Part shown: piece after piece, positions 1 to 10,676 of the stretch | Layout of the letters: the number at the start of each line of letters is the position of its first letter | Numbering within the stretch: position 1 is the stretch's first letter | Translations under genes and position numbers: made by a program | Notes under the pieces: generated by a model | The model's database searches: none | Seen by the model: the letters and a program-made list of their open reading frames with translations, nothing else | What the model was told of the DNA's origin: nothing | NCBI RefSeq assembly: GCF_039522025.1 | Contig: NZ_BAAADB010000003.1 | Location: 1 to 64,000, forward strand | Origin: Deinococcus depolymerans | GTDB lineage: Bacteria; Deinococcota; Deinococci; Deinococcales; Deinococcaceae | Direction of reading: 5' to 3' | DNA length: 64,000 nucleotides

Positions 1-1
1 A

Positions 2-79
2 CGGCAGGCAGCTCAGAATGCTGAAAAGTACGTCCTGACCGGGATGGAGCAGGACGGACTCCTGCTTAAGGCCGCGTGA
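2..79 (+). CDS. C-terminal fragment of an unidentified gene
   Basis: Frame 2 is open from the window edge and encodes 25 residues ending LLLKAA before TGA at 77-79. The rest of the gene lies outside the window. It converges on sbcC. I cannot name the family from so short a tail, and it could be a chance open frame. Confidence 0.3.
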   Translation, partial: RQAAQNAEKYVLTGMEQDGLLLKAA

Positions 80-110
80 CACGACATCGGCAGGGAAGTG
101 GAAACTCTTG

Positions 111-138
111 GTTAACGAAACAAACGGAATCCGTCTTA
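111..138. repeat. Truncated dispersed TGA-element (copy 0)
   Basis: The sequence gttaacgaaacaaacggaat followed by ccg matches the right-hand end of the full copy at 13694-13853. Only this end survives. The three bases after it (TTA, 136-138) are the reverse complement of the TAA stop codon of sbcC, so the element end abuts that stop. Confidence 0.6.
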
Positions 139-2871
139 CAGGTCCAGTCGCTGCACGGAGCTGCCGGCCACGCTCTTGGTGACGAGCAGGCGGCTGGGCA
201 GGCGTTCGGACAGGCTCTCGACGTGCGTGACGACGCCCACCATGCGGCCCTGGGTGCGCAGGTTCTCCAGGGCGTTCGCCACGGCCTCCAGCGCCTGCGG
301 GTCCAGCGTTCCGAAGCCCTCGTCGAGGAACAGCGCCCCCAGGACGTGATTGCCGGCCAGGTAGTCACTCAGGGCGATGGCCAGTGACAGCGAGGCCAGG
401 AAGGTCTCGCCGCCCGAGAGGGTACGCACGCCCCGCGCCTCGCCGGCGTTCCAGAGGTCCTGCACGACGTACTCACCGGCATCCAGGGCCAGCCGGTAGC
501 GGCCGTCGCTGATCTCGTGCAGCAGCAGGCCCGCGCGGGTCAGCAGCTGCGCCTCGACCTCGGCCAGCAGGAACTGCTGGAACTCGTTCGCCTTGAGGCT
601 GTTCGTGAGGGTCTGCCAGGTATCCAGCGTGCGCGAGACGGCCAGCGCACGTTCCTGCAGTTCGGCGCGGCGTTCCAGACGCTCGCGCATGGCGCGTTCC
701 TGCTCGGCGAGGCTGCCGGCGCGTTCACGCGCGGCCGTCAGGGCGGCCTCGGTGGCGGTCAGGTCGCGGGCCACCTGCGCCAGTGCGGCCGGGTCGAAGG
801 GCGCGGCGCCCAGCTGCCGGTCCAGGTCGGCCAGCGCCTCGCGCAGCTGCGCGAGCTGCGCGGCGTGCGTGCGCGCGGCCTCCTCCAGCGCGGCGATGTC
901 GTGTTCGGGCAGCGCGGCGGCGCGGGCCTGCGCGGCGTCCAGGCCAAGGCTGCCCAGCGCGGCGTCCAGGCTGGCCTGCGCCTCGGCGGCCTCCTGGGTG
1001 CGGCGCGCGGCGCTGGCCTGCACGCCGCGCAGCGTGGCGGCGGTCGCGGCGGCCTCGCCCTGAGCGCGGGCCACGCTGCCCAGCGCGGTCTGCGTGGCGG
1101 TCCGCAGGGCCTGGATCTCGGTCAGGGTGGCCTGCCGGGCGCGGGCGGGGTCGGGGCCGGCGGCGCGCACGCGGGCGGCCAGTCCGGCCAGCAGGCGGGC
1201 CGCGTCGGTCTGCGGGTCACCCGTGACGAGCGCCTCGGCGGCGCGCAGGTCCGTCTCGCGCTGCGTGAGTTGCTCGTCCCAGTTGCGGTACTCGGCGCGT
1301 TTCTCGTCCAGCCATGCCTGCCGGGATTTCTGCGCGGCGCGCAGGTCCGTGAAGCGGGTGCGGCGCTCATCCAGCGTGGCGCTCAGGGCGGCGACCTGCG
1401 CTTCGAGGGCGCTCAGGTCGGCGGCGGGCGCGGCACCCAGGGTGCGGACCACCTGACCGCACAGTGGGCAGTCGTCCCCGACGTGCAGGTGCGCGCGGTA
1501 CGAGGCGAGGCCCGCATCGAGCCGCGCGGCTTCCAGCGTGCGCTGCGCGGCGTCCAGGTCGGCTTTCGCCTGGGTACCCTCGCGCTGCACGCGTTCCAGT
1601 TCGGCCTTTCCCTGTTCCTGCGCGCGTTCCTCGGCCGTGAAGCGGTCCTGCGCGGCCCGCAGGCTCACGCGTTCCGTGGCGAGCAGCGTGCGTTCCTGCC
1701 GGTGCTTCTCGGCCCGCTGCGCGCCCTCGCGTGCCGCCTGGAAGGCGTCCTCGTCCCAGTCGAGCGGCTGGGCGTGGGTGGTCTGCGGGGTGCCGCCCCA
1801 GCGTTTCAGGCGGGCGGCGTCTCCTTCCGCGTCGCGCAGCGCCTCGGCCCGCGCTTCCAGGTCCGGGATGCGGGTCTCGGCGGCCTGCGCGGCGGCCAGC
1901 GCGGTGTCGGCGGCGTGCGCGGCCTGCGCGGCCCGGTCGGCGGCGACCTGCGCGGCCTGCCGTTCGCGGTCCTCGCGTTCGGCGGCAATGCGGGCGCGTT
2001 CGGCGGCGTCCAGCAGCGGCAGCACCCCGGAGACCCGCCGGGCCCGCGCGGCCTGCTCCGCGCCGGCCTGCACGCCGGCCGCGCGGGCCTCCAGGGCGGT
2101 CAGGCGGCGGGCGGTGTCTTCACGGGCCTTCCAGACGCGTTCCTGTTCCCGCAGGCGCAGTTGCGTGGCCTGGAGTGCCTCACGCGCGTCGGTCAGGCGC
2201 TCGGCCTCGGCGTCCGTGGCTTCCCGCTCGGCTCGCAGCGCGTCGGCCGCCTCGGGTGTCACGCCCGCGTACTCGGAGTCCAGCAGGGTGTTCAGGCCCT
2301 GCGATTCCACCTTCAGCGCCCTGGCCCGGTCGGACGCGACGCGCTGCATGGCACCCACGTGGTCCAGGCCGGTCAGTTCGCCCAGCAGCGCCTGCCGCTC
2401 CTTGCCGGTGCCGTGCAGCACGCGGGAGAACTCGCCCTGCGGGAGCATCACGCTGCGCGCGAAGGTCTTGAAGTCCAGGCCCACGGCCCGGCGGATGCGG
2501 TCGTTGATGCCGCGCGCGCCTCCTTCCGAGAGGTTCGCCCAGCGGCCGTCCGCGTCCAGCCGCTCGAAACGGACCTCGTTCTCGGCCTGCTTGCGGCCCT
2601 TGGTGCGCGAGGCGCGGTACGTCGCGCCGCCCACCTCGAAGGTCAGGCTGACCGACAGGCCCCGCTCGCCCTGCGAGATCAGCGCGTCCAGGCCCGCCGC
2701 GCCCAGCCGCGCGGTCTGCCCGTACAGCGCGAAGGTGATGGCGTCCAGCAGGCTGCTCTTGCCGCTCCCGGTCGGCCCGACCAGCGCGAACAGTTCCAGG
2801 TCCCCGAATTCCAGGGTGGTGAACTGCCGGAAGGCCGTGAAGCCCTGCAGTTCCAGTTTGACCGGCTTCAT
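136..2871 (-). CDS. sbcC: SbcC, ATPase subunit of the SbcCD nuclease
   Basis: An SMC/Rad50-like ATPase of 911 aa that works with SbcD to process DNA hairpins and double-strand ends. Walker A GPTGSGKSS lies at residues 32-40. The protein then runs through Ala/Arg/Glu-rich coiled coils, broken near residue 468 by the zinc hook CPLCG. The ABC signature LSGGE is near 817 and Walker B LFLDEGFGTLD near 846. Length and order fit the family. The start is the ATG giving MKPVKLELQGF. sbcD lies 85 bp upstream on the same strand, so the two probably form one operon. The long open frames on the opposite strand here are composition artefacts of the GC-rich coiled coil. Confidence 0.95.
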   Translation of the reverse strand: MKPVKLELQGFTAFRQFTTLEFGDLELFALVGPTGSGKSSLLDAITFALYGQTARLGAAGLDALISQGERGLSVSLTFEVGGATYRASRTKGRKQAENEVRFERLDADGRWANLSEGGARGINDRIRRAVGLDFKTFARSVMLPQGEFSRVLHGTGKERQALLGELTGLDHVGAMQRVASDRARALKVESQGLNTLLDSEYAGVTPEAADALRAEREATDAEAERLTDAREALQATQLRLREQERVWKAREDTARRLTALEARAAGVQAGAEQAARARRVSGVLPLLDAAERARIAAEREDRERQAAQVAADRAAQAAHAADTALAAAQAAETRIPDLEARAEALRDAEGDAARLKRWGGTPQTTHAQPLDWDEDAFQAAREGAQRAEKHRQERTLLATERVSLRAAQDRFTAEERAQEQGKAELERVQREGTQAKADLDAAQRTLEAARLDAGLASYRAHLHVGDDCPLCGQVVRTLGAAPAADLSALEAQVAALSATLDERRTRFTDLRAAQKSRQAWLDEKRAEYRNWDEQLTQRETDLRAAEALVTGDPQTDAARLLAGLAARVRAAGPDPARARQATLTEIQALRTATQTALGSVARAQGEAAATAATLRGVQASAARRTQEAAEAQASLDAALGSLGLDAAQARAAALPEHDIAALEEAARTHAAQLAQLREALADLDRQLGAAPFDPAALAQVARDLTATEAALTAARERAGSLAEQERAMRERLERRAELQERALAVSRTLDTWQTLTNSLKANEFQQFLLAEVEAQLLTRAGLLLHEISDGRYRLALDAGEYVVQDLWNAGEARGVRTLSGGETFLASLSLAIALSDYLAGNHVLGALFLDEGFGTLDPQALEAVANALENLRTQGRMVGVVTHVESLSERLPSRLLVTKSVAGSSVQRLDL

Positions 2872-2908
2872 CGCTGCGCCTCCGGCGTGGTGATGGTGGA
2901 TGGTGGAT

Positions 2909-2934
2909 GGTTGATAGAAGTCAGACCATCAACC
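2909..2934. repeat. Hairpin repeat of the GGTTGAT family, sbcD-sbcC spacer
   Basis: GGTTGAT (2909-2915) pairs with ATCAACC (2928-2934). The flank repeats tgatggtgga and tggatgg in tandem. A longer, perfect version lies at 34488-34523, so this is a second small dispersed repeat family. Here it fills the gap between sbcD and sbcC, where it could tune the relative amounts of the two transcripts (inference). Confidence 0.5.
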
Positions 2935-2956
2935 GACGTTCTACCTTTCACGGCGC

Positions 2957-4135
2957 TCACGCGCTCTCCTCGGTGCGGGCGAGTTCATCGGCTTCCTGGA
3001 AGGCGGCGCGCAGGTCGTCGGGCAACTCGCCGCGTTTCTCCTGGTGGTAGCGTTCGTACAGGTCGATCAGGCTCAGGCCCTCGCGTTTCAGGTCGGGCGT
3101 GGCGAGGTCCTCCTGCGCCGCGTCGAGTTCGACGGCCAGGGTGGTGGGCGCGAGTTTCAGCACGCGGTCCTTCAGGCCGGGCAGGGCGGTCCCGGCGGGG
3201 GCGCGCACGACGACCTTCAGCAGGCCGCCGAAGTCACTCAGGGCCGCGAGGCGCGACTCGACGTTCTCCAGGTCCACGCGCAGGGTCCGCAGTTCGCGTC
3301 CGCTGGCGAGCGGCAGGGCGTGGACGCGGGCGGGCCGCCCGGCCTCGACCTCCACGAGGTTCACCTGTTTCTTCTCGCCGGCCTCGCCGAAGTCCAGCTG
3401 GATGACGCTGCCGGGGTAGTACGCGGGGGGCGCGTCGGAGACCTGCTGCGGCTTGTGCACGTGCCCGAGCGCGACGTACTGCGCGCCGGGCGGCAGTTGC
3501 AGGCCCGAGAGGGTGTAGCTGTTCGTCAGGTCGAACTGCAGGGTGCGCTCGGAGCCGCTGGGAACGGCGCCGTCCATGGTGGCGTGGCACATCAGCATGT
3601 TCACGCTGCTTCCGGTGAAGCCCTCGCCGAGTCGGCGCAGGAAGAAGCCCATGCCCTCGCGGTACTTCTGCCGCCACGCGCCGGTGTCGCCGCCCAGCAG
3701 GTCGGCGGCCTTCACCAGCCGCCGTTCGGACAGGTACGGCAGGGCGCCCACGACCAGACGCTCGCCGCCGCGCGTCTCGACGGTGCGGATCATGTCGGCC
3801 GGGTTGGCGGTGGGCTGCGCGACGACCTGCACGCCCACCCAGCCCAACAGCCCGGTGACCGAGGCGAGGCGGGCGGCGCTGTCGTGGTTACCGGCGATGA
3901 CCACGCCCGGAATGCCCTGGTCGCGCAGACGCAGGAAGAAGTCGAACACGGCGGCCTCGGCGTCGGCCGAGGGGTTGCCCGTGTCGAACAGGTCGCCGGA
4001 CACCAGGACCACGTCGGCACGCTCCGTGCGGGCCAGTCCGGCAATCTCGGTCAGGGCGTCGTGGACTTCCGGGGTGCGGTCGAACCCCCGCAGGGATCGC
4101 CCGGCATGGAAATCGGCAGTGTGAAGTACGCGCAT
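2957..4135 (-). CDS. sbcD: SbcD, nuclease subunit of SbcCD
   Basis: A calcineurin-like metallophosphoesterase of 392 aa. The metal-binding motifs are all present: HTADFHAG at the N-terminus, SGDLFDTGNP, GNHDSA, CHATMDG and LGHVHKP. It cuts DNA and is driven by SbcC. I place the start at the ATG giving MRVLHTADFH (4133-4135). The frame is open 57 bp further, but the added residues are not family-like, and a -10 box sits 8 nt before this ATG. The C-terminal third is the capping and SbcC-interaction region. sbcC follows on the same strand. Confidence 0.95.
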   Translation of the reverse strand: MRVLHTADFHAGRSLRGFDRTPEVHDALTEIAGLARTERADVVLVSGDLFDTGNPSADAEAAVFDFFLRLRDQGIPGVVIAGNHDSAARLASVTGLLGWVGVQVVAQPTANPADMIRTVETRGGERLVVGALPYLSERRLVKAADLLGGDTGAWRQKYREGMGFFLRRLGEGFTGSSVNMLMCHATMDGAVPSGSERTLQFDLTNSYTLSGLQLPPGAQYVALGHVHKPQQVSDAPPAYYPGSVIQLDFGEAGEKKQVNLVEVEAGRPARVHALPLASGRELRTLRVDLENVESRLAALSDFGGLLKVVVRAPAGTALPGLKDRVLKLAPTTLAVELDAAQEDLATPDLKREGLSLIDLYERYHQEKRGELPDDLRAAFQEADELARTEESA

Positions 4136-4143
4136 CACAGAAA

Positions 4144-4149
4144 AAAATA
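4144..4149 (-). promoter_or_regulatory. -10 box of sbcD, leaderless type
   Basis: Read on the minus strand, TATTTT lies 8 nt before the sbcD ATG. That spacing would start the transcript at or next to the start codon. No good -35 box is visible 17 nt further upstream. Confidence 0.4.
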
Positions 4150-4343
4150 GCATGGAGGGCGCAGCGGCCCGGTCCTGAACGCCCGCGCACACGCTGCGCG
4201 CCGGGCCGGCCGTGCATAACCGGCAGGCCAGACTGCATACGGCTTCTGGACGTGGCGGCGCCGGGCGCCGCGGCGCGCGGGCCTCCGTGGACGCCGGCAG
4301 GGGAAAGGGCTGGCCGTGTTTCAGACGCGGCGGCCGACCGGTA

Positions 4344-4373
4344 TATGTTCAAATGCGCGAATATATATTCAAA
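4344..4373. promoter_or_regulatory. Paired direct repeats in an AT-rich promoter region
   Basis: TATGTTCAAA (4344-4353) and TATATTCAAA (4364-4373) are 20 bp apart, which is two helical turns. They lie in a strikingly AT-rich patch (about 4340-4400) in an otherwise GC-rich spacer. They look like half-sites for a regulator acting on the small gene that begins at 4422 (inference). Confidence 0.4.
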
Positions 4374-4421
4374 GGGTCATTTATCATATTTATTCCCGCC
4401 GAACACTGCAAAGATGGCCGC

Positions 4422-4556
4422 ATGTATAGCAGTGACCTCGACCTGTACACCAAGGCCCGCCTGCGGGAAACGCAGGACGTGGCCCGCGCCCAGCGCCCCG
4501 CCCGCTCCCTGACCCGCTGGGTCCGCCGCGCCGCCCGCCGCCTCGGCCGCCGCTGA
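4422..4556 (+). CDS. Small basic protein, unknown function
   Basis: A 44-residue frame starting MYSSDLDLYTKARL, with a C-terminal half very rich in Arg (RWVRRAARRLGRR). I do not recognise it. Support comes from the AT-rich, promoter-like region with paired repeats just upstream and from its place in a real intergenic gap between divergent sbcD and recD2. Against it, there is no clear ribosome binding site and the Arg-rich tail is what GC-rich DNA yields by chance. Confidence 0.35.
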   Translation: MYSSDLDLYTKARLRETQDVARAQRPARSLTRWVRRAARRLGRR

Positions 4557-4610
4557 CCCACCCCCGGCCCCGGCCCCGTTTTGTTCATGACGGAATGGGC
4601 CGGGCCTTGC

Positions 4611-4616
4611 TATGCT
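4611..4616 (+). promoter_or_regulatory. -10 box of recD2, leaderless type
   Basis: TATGCT lies 8 nt before the ATG of recD2, as at several other genes here (gltX, the flavin reductase, the aldo/keto reductase). The -35 region is weak. Confidence 0.45.
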
Positions 4617-4624
4617 GGCGGTCT

Positions 4625-6760
<2,136 letters not shown>

Positions 6761-6796
6761 CCCGCGCCCGCCCGTCCGGGGAGAACCAGCTTACAG

Positions 6797-6832
6797 AATC
6801 CTCACGGAAAGTCACGCGAGTTTGAGGATTTT
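6797..6832 (+). terminator. Hairpin after recD2
   Basis: AATCCTCA (6797-6804) pairs with TGAGGATT (6823-6830), followed by TT. The loop is 18 nt, so it is a weak terminator, or else a regulatory palindrome of the pilin operon that starts at 6889. A second small palindrome, CCCCGA/TCGGGG, follows at about 6838-6850. Confidence 0.4.
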
Positions 6833-6888
6833 CACACCCCCCGATTCGGGGAGTGAGATTTCCCGCATTCGGCGCCCATACTGAAGAC

Positions 6889-8892
6889 ATGCGCACCCAC
6901 GAACGGACCCAGGGCGCGACCCTGATCGTGTCGCTGCTGTTCGTCATGCTGATCCTGGCGGTGATCATGAGCGTCACCGCCCAGGTCACGCTCTCGGCAC
7001 GCCGCTCCAGTGTCGACCAGGACGCCATCCTGCGCGCCCAGTTCGCCGCGGAGTCCGGCGCCGCGCGCGTCCAGGCCCGCCTGCGGGTCCTGGGCAACCT
7101 CCTGAGCAGCGCCTCGCTGCCCCCGGACGGCACGCAGGTCCTGAGCGACCTCGCCGCCCTGTGCGGCCTGGGCAGCCTGCCCGTCGCCGCGGACGGGCAG
7201 ACCCTCTGCACCCTGGACCCCACCGCCGGCCTGAACAGCGCCGTCAGCGGCGTCAACCCCCGCGTGGCGCTGCTCGTGAACGCCGTCGGCCAGCAGGCCT
7301 TCGAGGAGGCCGGCATCAGCGGCGCCACCCCCGCCGTCCGCAGCCGCTTCTGGTCCGACCTGTTCTCCGGCACCCAGGGTGTCGCCCTGGACGGCGATCA
7401 GGACGCCTCCAGCTACGCCGTCACCTACGGCCTCAGGCCGCTGGCCGTCATCCGCGACAGCGCCACGCAGTACCGCGTGACCTTCGACGTCCCCGACGTG
7501 ACCGTCACGGGCCGCGCCGGCACCGCCACCCGCACCGTCGCCGTCCGCGCCAACCTGCCCACCCTGAACCTGCTCGTCAGCCAGCCGTCCCTGGCCCCCT
7601 ACGCGCTGCTCACCAACCACCACTTCAACAGCCCCGACTCCGAAACGAACGGCAACCGCATCACCTTCACCAGCCGCACCCTGTTCAGCGGCCCGGTCCA
7701 CACCAACCAGCAGTTCATGTTCCAGGGTAAACCCTGGTTCGGGGGGGCCGTCACCAGCGCCGGCTGCCCGGGCGGCACCCTCGGCGCCCAGTGCAACGCC
7801 ACCATCCGGACCGCCGCGCAGCCCGGCGCGTACTTCGCCGGCACCTTCCGCAGCGTGACCGACATGACCCCCAGCCCCGCCACCCCGACCGAATGCGCGC
7901 CCGGTGACGCGGCCTGCGCCGCCAGCCCCGGCGTGGCCCCCACCTTCGCGCAGGGCGTCGACTGGGACTCCCCGGTCCTGCCACTGCCCACCAACAGCAG
8001 CGACCAGCAGGCAGCAGCGCAGACCGGCGGGATCGCCGTGCCCGGCAACGTCAGCAGCCTCAGCCTGTACCGCGACACGGTCGCCGGTCAGGACGTGCAG
8101 CGCGTGACCTTCACCACCGACGCCGGCGGCACGCCCGTCACCACCCAGCTGGCCTTCGGCGCGGACCGCCGCCTGCGCATCCTGACGCCCGACGGCAGCT
8201 GGCAGGACGCCACCCGCAACCCCGACGGCACCTTCACGCCCGGCAGTCCCGCCGCGCCCTTCAACGGCGTGATTCACGTCGACGGGAACGTCGGCAGCCT
8301 GAACGCCGGCCCGAACGCCACGTCGGGCGCGGCCGTCGCGCCCTTCGCCGGACTGACCCTGGCCGCCGCCGGCGACATCGACATCACCAGCGACCTGCGC
8401 TACGCCGACCCGCCCTGCAGCGGCGCCCACACCCGCAACGGCGACGGCACCGTCACGCCCGCCCCCTGCACCAACCTGGCCGCGCAGAACATCCTCGGCA
8501 TCTACGCCAGCCAGGGCAACGTGAACCTCATCCGCCCCGGCAACGGAAAACCCACCGAACTCGGGAACGACCCCACCATCCACGCCGTCCTGATGGCCGG
8601 CCAGGGCGCCGTGCAGGTCGACGGGTACAACACCGGCAGCGCCCTGGGCAGCGTGAACCTGATCGGCGGCGTGATCGAGAACTACTACGGCGCGTTCGGC
8701 ACGGTCAACGGCGACACCCAGCAGACCGGGTACAGCCGCAACTTCGTGTTCGACCCCCGCACCCTCAGTGGCCTGCGCCCCCCGTACTTCCCCACCGCGC
8801 AGACCTGGACGGTCGGCCTCTACGACGGCCCGGCCCCCGTGACCGACCCGCGCCTGCGGGGCGACACCATCAGCACGGCAGGCAACCCGTGA
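6889..8892 (+). CDS. PilX/ComZ-like type IV pilus-associated protein
   Basis: A 667-aa protein with one N-terminal membrane segment (GATLIVSLLFVMLILAVIMSVTAQ) and an early Glu in AAESGAARV, as in PilX-type minor pilins that lack the classical prepilin site. The large outer region is rich in Gly, Thr and Asn. It contains paired Cys and a segment reading GVIHVDGNVGSL, which looks like a beta-solenoid. Deinococcus copies are, I believe, often annotated as DUF4900 proteins. By position it corresponds to Thermus ComZ: it heads an operon of three prepilin-like genes and overlaps the next by 4 nt (GTGA). Likely role: tip or minor component of the pilus or DNA-uptake machinery. The start is ATG 6889 (MRTHERTQG), because the earlier in-frame start adds only intergenic-looking residues. 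Confidence 0.75.
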   Translation: MRTHERTQGATLIVSLLFVMLILAVIMSVTAQVTLSARRSSVDQDAILRAQFAAESGAARVQARLRVLGNLLSSASLPPDGTQVLSDLAALCGLGSLPVAADGQTLCTLDPTAGLNSAVSGVNPRVALLVNAVGQQAFEEAGISGATPAVRSRFWSDLFSGTQGVALDGDQDASSYAVTYGLRPLAVIRDSATQYRVTFDVPDVTVTGRAGTATRTVAVRANLPTLNLLVSQPSLAPYALLTNHHFNSPDSETNGNRITFTSRTLFSGPVHTNQQFMFQGKPWFGGAVTSAGCPGGTLGAQCNATIRTAAQPGAYFAGTFRSVTDMTPSPATPTECAPGDAACAASPGVAPTFAQGVDWDSPVLPLPTNSSDQQAAAQTGGIAVPGNVSSLSLYRDTVAGQDVQRVTFTTDAGGTPVTTQLAFGADRRLRILTPDGSWQDATRNPDGTFTPGSPAAPFNGVIHVDGNVGSLNAGPNATSGAAVAPFAGLTLAAAGDIDITSDLRYADPPCSGAHTRNGDGTVTPAPCTNLAAQNILGIYASQGNVNLIRPGNGKPTELGNDPTIHAVLMAGQGAVQVDGYNTGSALGSVNLIGGVIENYYGAFGTVNGDTQQTGYSRNFVFDPRTLSGLRPPYFPTAQTWTVGLYDGPAPVTDPRLRGDTISTAGNP

Positions 8893-9350
8893 CCCCCGGA
8901 CACCCCCGCGCCCGGCAGGCCGGATTCACGCTGCTGGAACTGCTGATCGCCATGGCGATCCTGGCCATCGTGGCCGGCATCTTCAGTTTCTCCCTGCTCG
9001 GCACGTACCGCGCCAGCCAGGTGCGCGAGGCCGCCGCGCAGCTCACCGCCGACCTCCGGCAGGCCCGCAGCGACGCCCTGAGAACCGGGCAGTCCGCCAG
9101 CGTGACCGTCGCCGCCAACTCGGCGGCGTACACCTTCACCCGCGCCGGCACCCCACAGGCCCGCACGCTCCCCAACGGGGTCACGCTGACGTCCGTGGTG
9201 GGCGCCAGCAACGTCATCTACACCGCCCCGACCGGCACGACCGGCGGCAACGGCACCACCTGGACGCTCACCAGTCCCGGCGGCACCCGCAGCCTGAAGG
9301 TCAAGGTCATCGGGATCACCGGAAAGGTCATGATCGATGCGACGAACTGA
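8889..9350 (+). CDS. Prepilin-like protein, GspH/FimT type
   Basis: A 153-aa prepilin with a cleavage site at QAG/FTLLELLIAMAILAIV: Gly at -1, Phe at +1, Glu at +5, then a hydrophobic helix. The body (REAAAQLTADLRQARSDALRTGQ) is typical of GspH/FimT minor pilins. It starts with GTG overlapping the previous stop. It should be processed by a prepilin peptidase, which is not in this window, and join the pilus or transformation pseudopilus. Confidence 0.85.
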   Translation: MTPGHPRARQAGFTLLELLIAMAILAIVAGIFSFSLLGTYRASQVREAAAQLTADLRQARSDALRTGQSASVTVAANSAAYTFTRAGTPQARTLPNGVTLTSVVGASNVIYTAPTGTTGGNGTTWTLTSPGGTRSLKVKVIGITGKVMIDATN

Positions 9351-9816
9351 CACGCCTCCCCTCCAGGCCAGCGCCACCTCGGCACCCCGCCCGCGACCCG
9401 CGCCCACCCGCCACGCGCGGGGCTTCACGATTGTCGAGGTGCTCGTGGCCGTGCTGCTGACCAGCGTCATCGCCTTCGTCGTCCTGACCCCCCTGACCGG
9501 CTTCTTCGGCCTGACCCGCCGCAGCACCGAGCAGGTCACCGCCACCCAGCAGGCCCAGCAGGTCCTGGAAAGCGTCCGCGGCGACTGGCTCAGCACCGCC
9601 AACTACGACCAGCGCTGCGCCACCCAGCCCGTTCCGGCCAGCGCGCAGGTCACGCTCACCAACCTCGACGTGAACGGCAACCCCACCGGCACCCCCGACC
9701 TGAACGCCAGCTGCGGCAGCAACCCCCCGGACCCCGCCCCGGTCCGGCGCATCAACGTGCAGGTCACGCTGGGCACCGCCACCTCCAGCCTCAGCGTGGA
9801 CGTCGCCCGCCCATGA
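9337..9816 (+). CDS. Prepilin-like protein, PilV type
   Basis: A 159-aa prepilin. A long basic leader of about 29 residues precedes RG/FTIVEVLVAVLLTSVIAFVV, with Gly -1 and Glu +5. The mature part is short and has Cys pairs. It overlaps the previous gene by 14 nt and the next by 4 nt, so the four genes are translationally coupled. Subtype (PilV/GspI) is assigned by order and length only. Confidence 0.8.
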   Translation: MRRTDTPPLQASATSAPRPRPAPTRHARGFTIVEVLVAVLLTSVIAFVVLTPLTGFFGLTRRSTEQVTATQQAQQVLESVRGDWLSTANYDQRCATQPVPASAQVTLTNLDVNGNPTGTPDLNASCGSNPPDPAPVRRINVQVTLGTATSSLSVDVARP

Positions 9817-10634
9817 CCCTGCCCCCCACGCCCCCCGCCCGCACCGCCGCCTTCACGCTCATCGAACTGCTCGTCGCGGTTGCCCTGGCCCTGATCATCC
9901 TGTTCGCCGCGTCATCCCTGCTGATCTCTTCCTCCCGCTCGTCCGGGGACCTGCAGGCCAGGAACGACCTCCTGCAGGAACAGCAGATCGCGCAGAACTA
10001 CCTGATCGCCAACGTCCGGGAGGCCGCCTACGTGTACCCGCAGGGCACGGTCCTGAACCTCGGCAGCGGAAAGACGACCAAACGGCCCGGTGGGGGGCCC
10101 TGGGTGGTCGGCAGCGCCACCGTCCCGATCCTGGCGATCGTGAAATCCCCGGAGGTGCCGGTCAGTGGATGCAGCGCCAGCAACGACCGCGCCTGCTACA
10201 AGTTCAAGGCCTACTACCCGGTCCTGCGCAAGACCTGGGTGAGCGACGCCGCCGGCACCCAGAACGACCCCGGCGCCGACCCGAGCAACGAGGACAGCTG
10301 GCTGCTCATCGAATACACCAAGAACCTCGTGCAGACCACCCCGCCCACCCTGACCGAGCTGACCGCGCTGGCCCCCACCGGCCTGAACGGCGAGAGCGGC
10401 CGACTCCTGCTGGACTACGTGCAACCCGCAGTGACCGGCCTGCCGCCACTCTTCAGCGTGCCGCCCGCCGGACCGCAGGCCGCCGGACAGACCCGCGTCA
10501 CCGTCAACCTCAGTGCCAGCCGCGTGACCTCCGGCAAGGTGGTCGCCGTGCCCGCCCGCAACAGCACCGACCCCGCCACCTGGGTGCAGCCCGTCCTGGT
10601 TGCCCCGCGCAACGTCGGTCGCCTCGCTCCCTGA
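9813..10634 (+). CDS. Prepilin-like protein, PilW type
   Basis: A 273-aa last gene of the pilin operon. The N-terminal motif is TAA/FTLIELLVAVALALIILF, so the residue before the cleavage point is Ala rather than Gly. Glu at +5 is kept. The next segment, LQARNDLLQEQQIAQNYLIANVREA, is typical of PilW/GspJ proteins. Two Cys lie mid-protein (SGCSASNDRACYKF). It converges with thiQ at 10677. Confidence 0.8.
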   Translation: MTLPPTPPARTAAFTLIELLVAVALALIILFAASSLLISSSRSSGDLQARNDLLQEQQIAQNYLIANVREAAYVYPQGTVLNLGSGKTTKRPGGGPWVVGSATVPILAIVKSPEVPVSGCSASNDRACYKFKAYYPVLRKTWVSDAAGTQNDPGADPSNEDSWLLIEYTKNLVQTTPPTLTELTALAPTGLNGESGRLLLDYVQPAVTGLPPLFSVPPAGPQAAGQTRVTVNLSASRVTSGKVVAVPARNSTDPATWVQPVLVAPRNVGRLAP

Positions 10635-10676
10635 ACACCCCCGCACTGCACGGGCAGAAGCTGCCGGATCACGCCG

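Noticed and set aside
517..3405. A 962-codon plus-strand open frame opposite sbcC
   Set aside because: It is a shadow of the GC-rich coiled coil on the other strand: low-complexity Gly/Arg/Ala composition, no domain, and it also crosses the sbcC-sbcD spacer.
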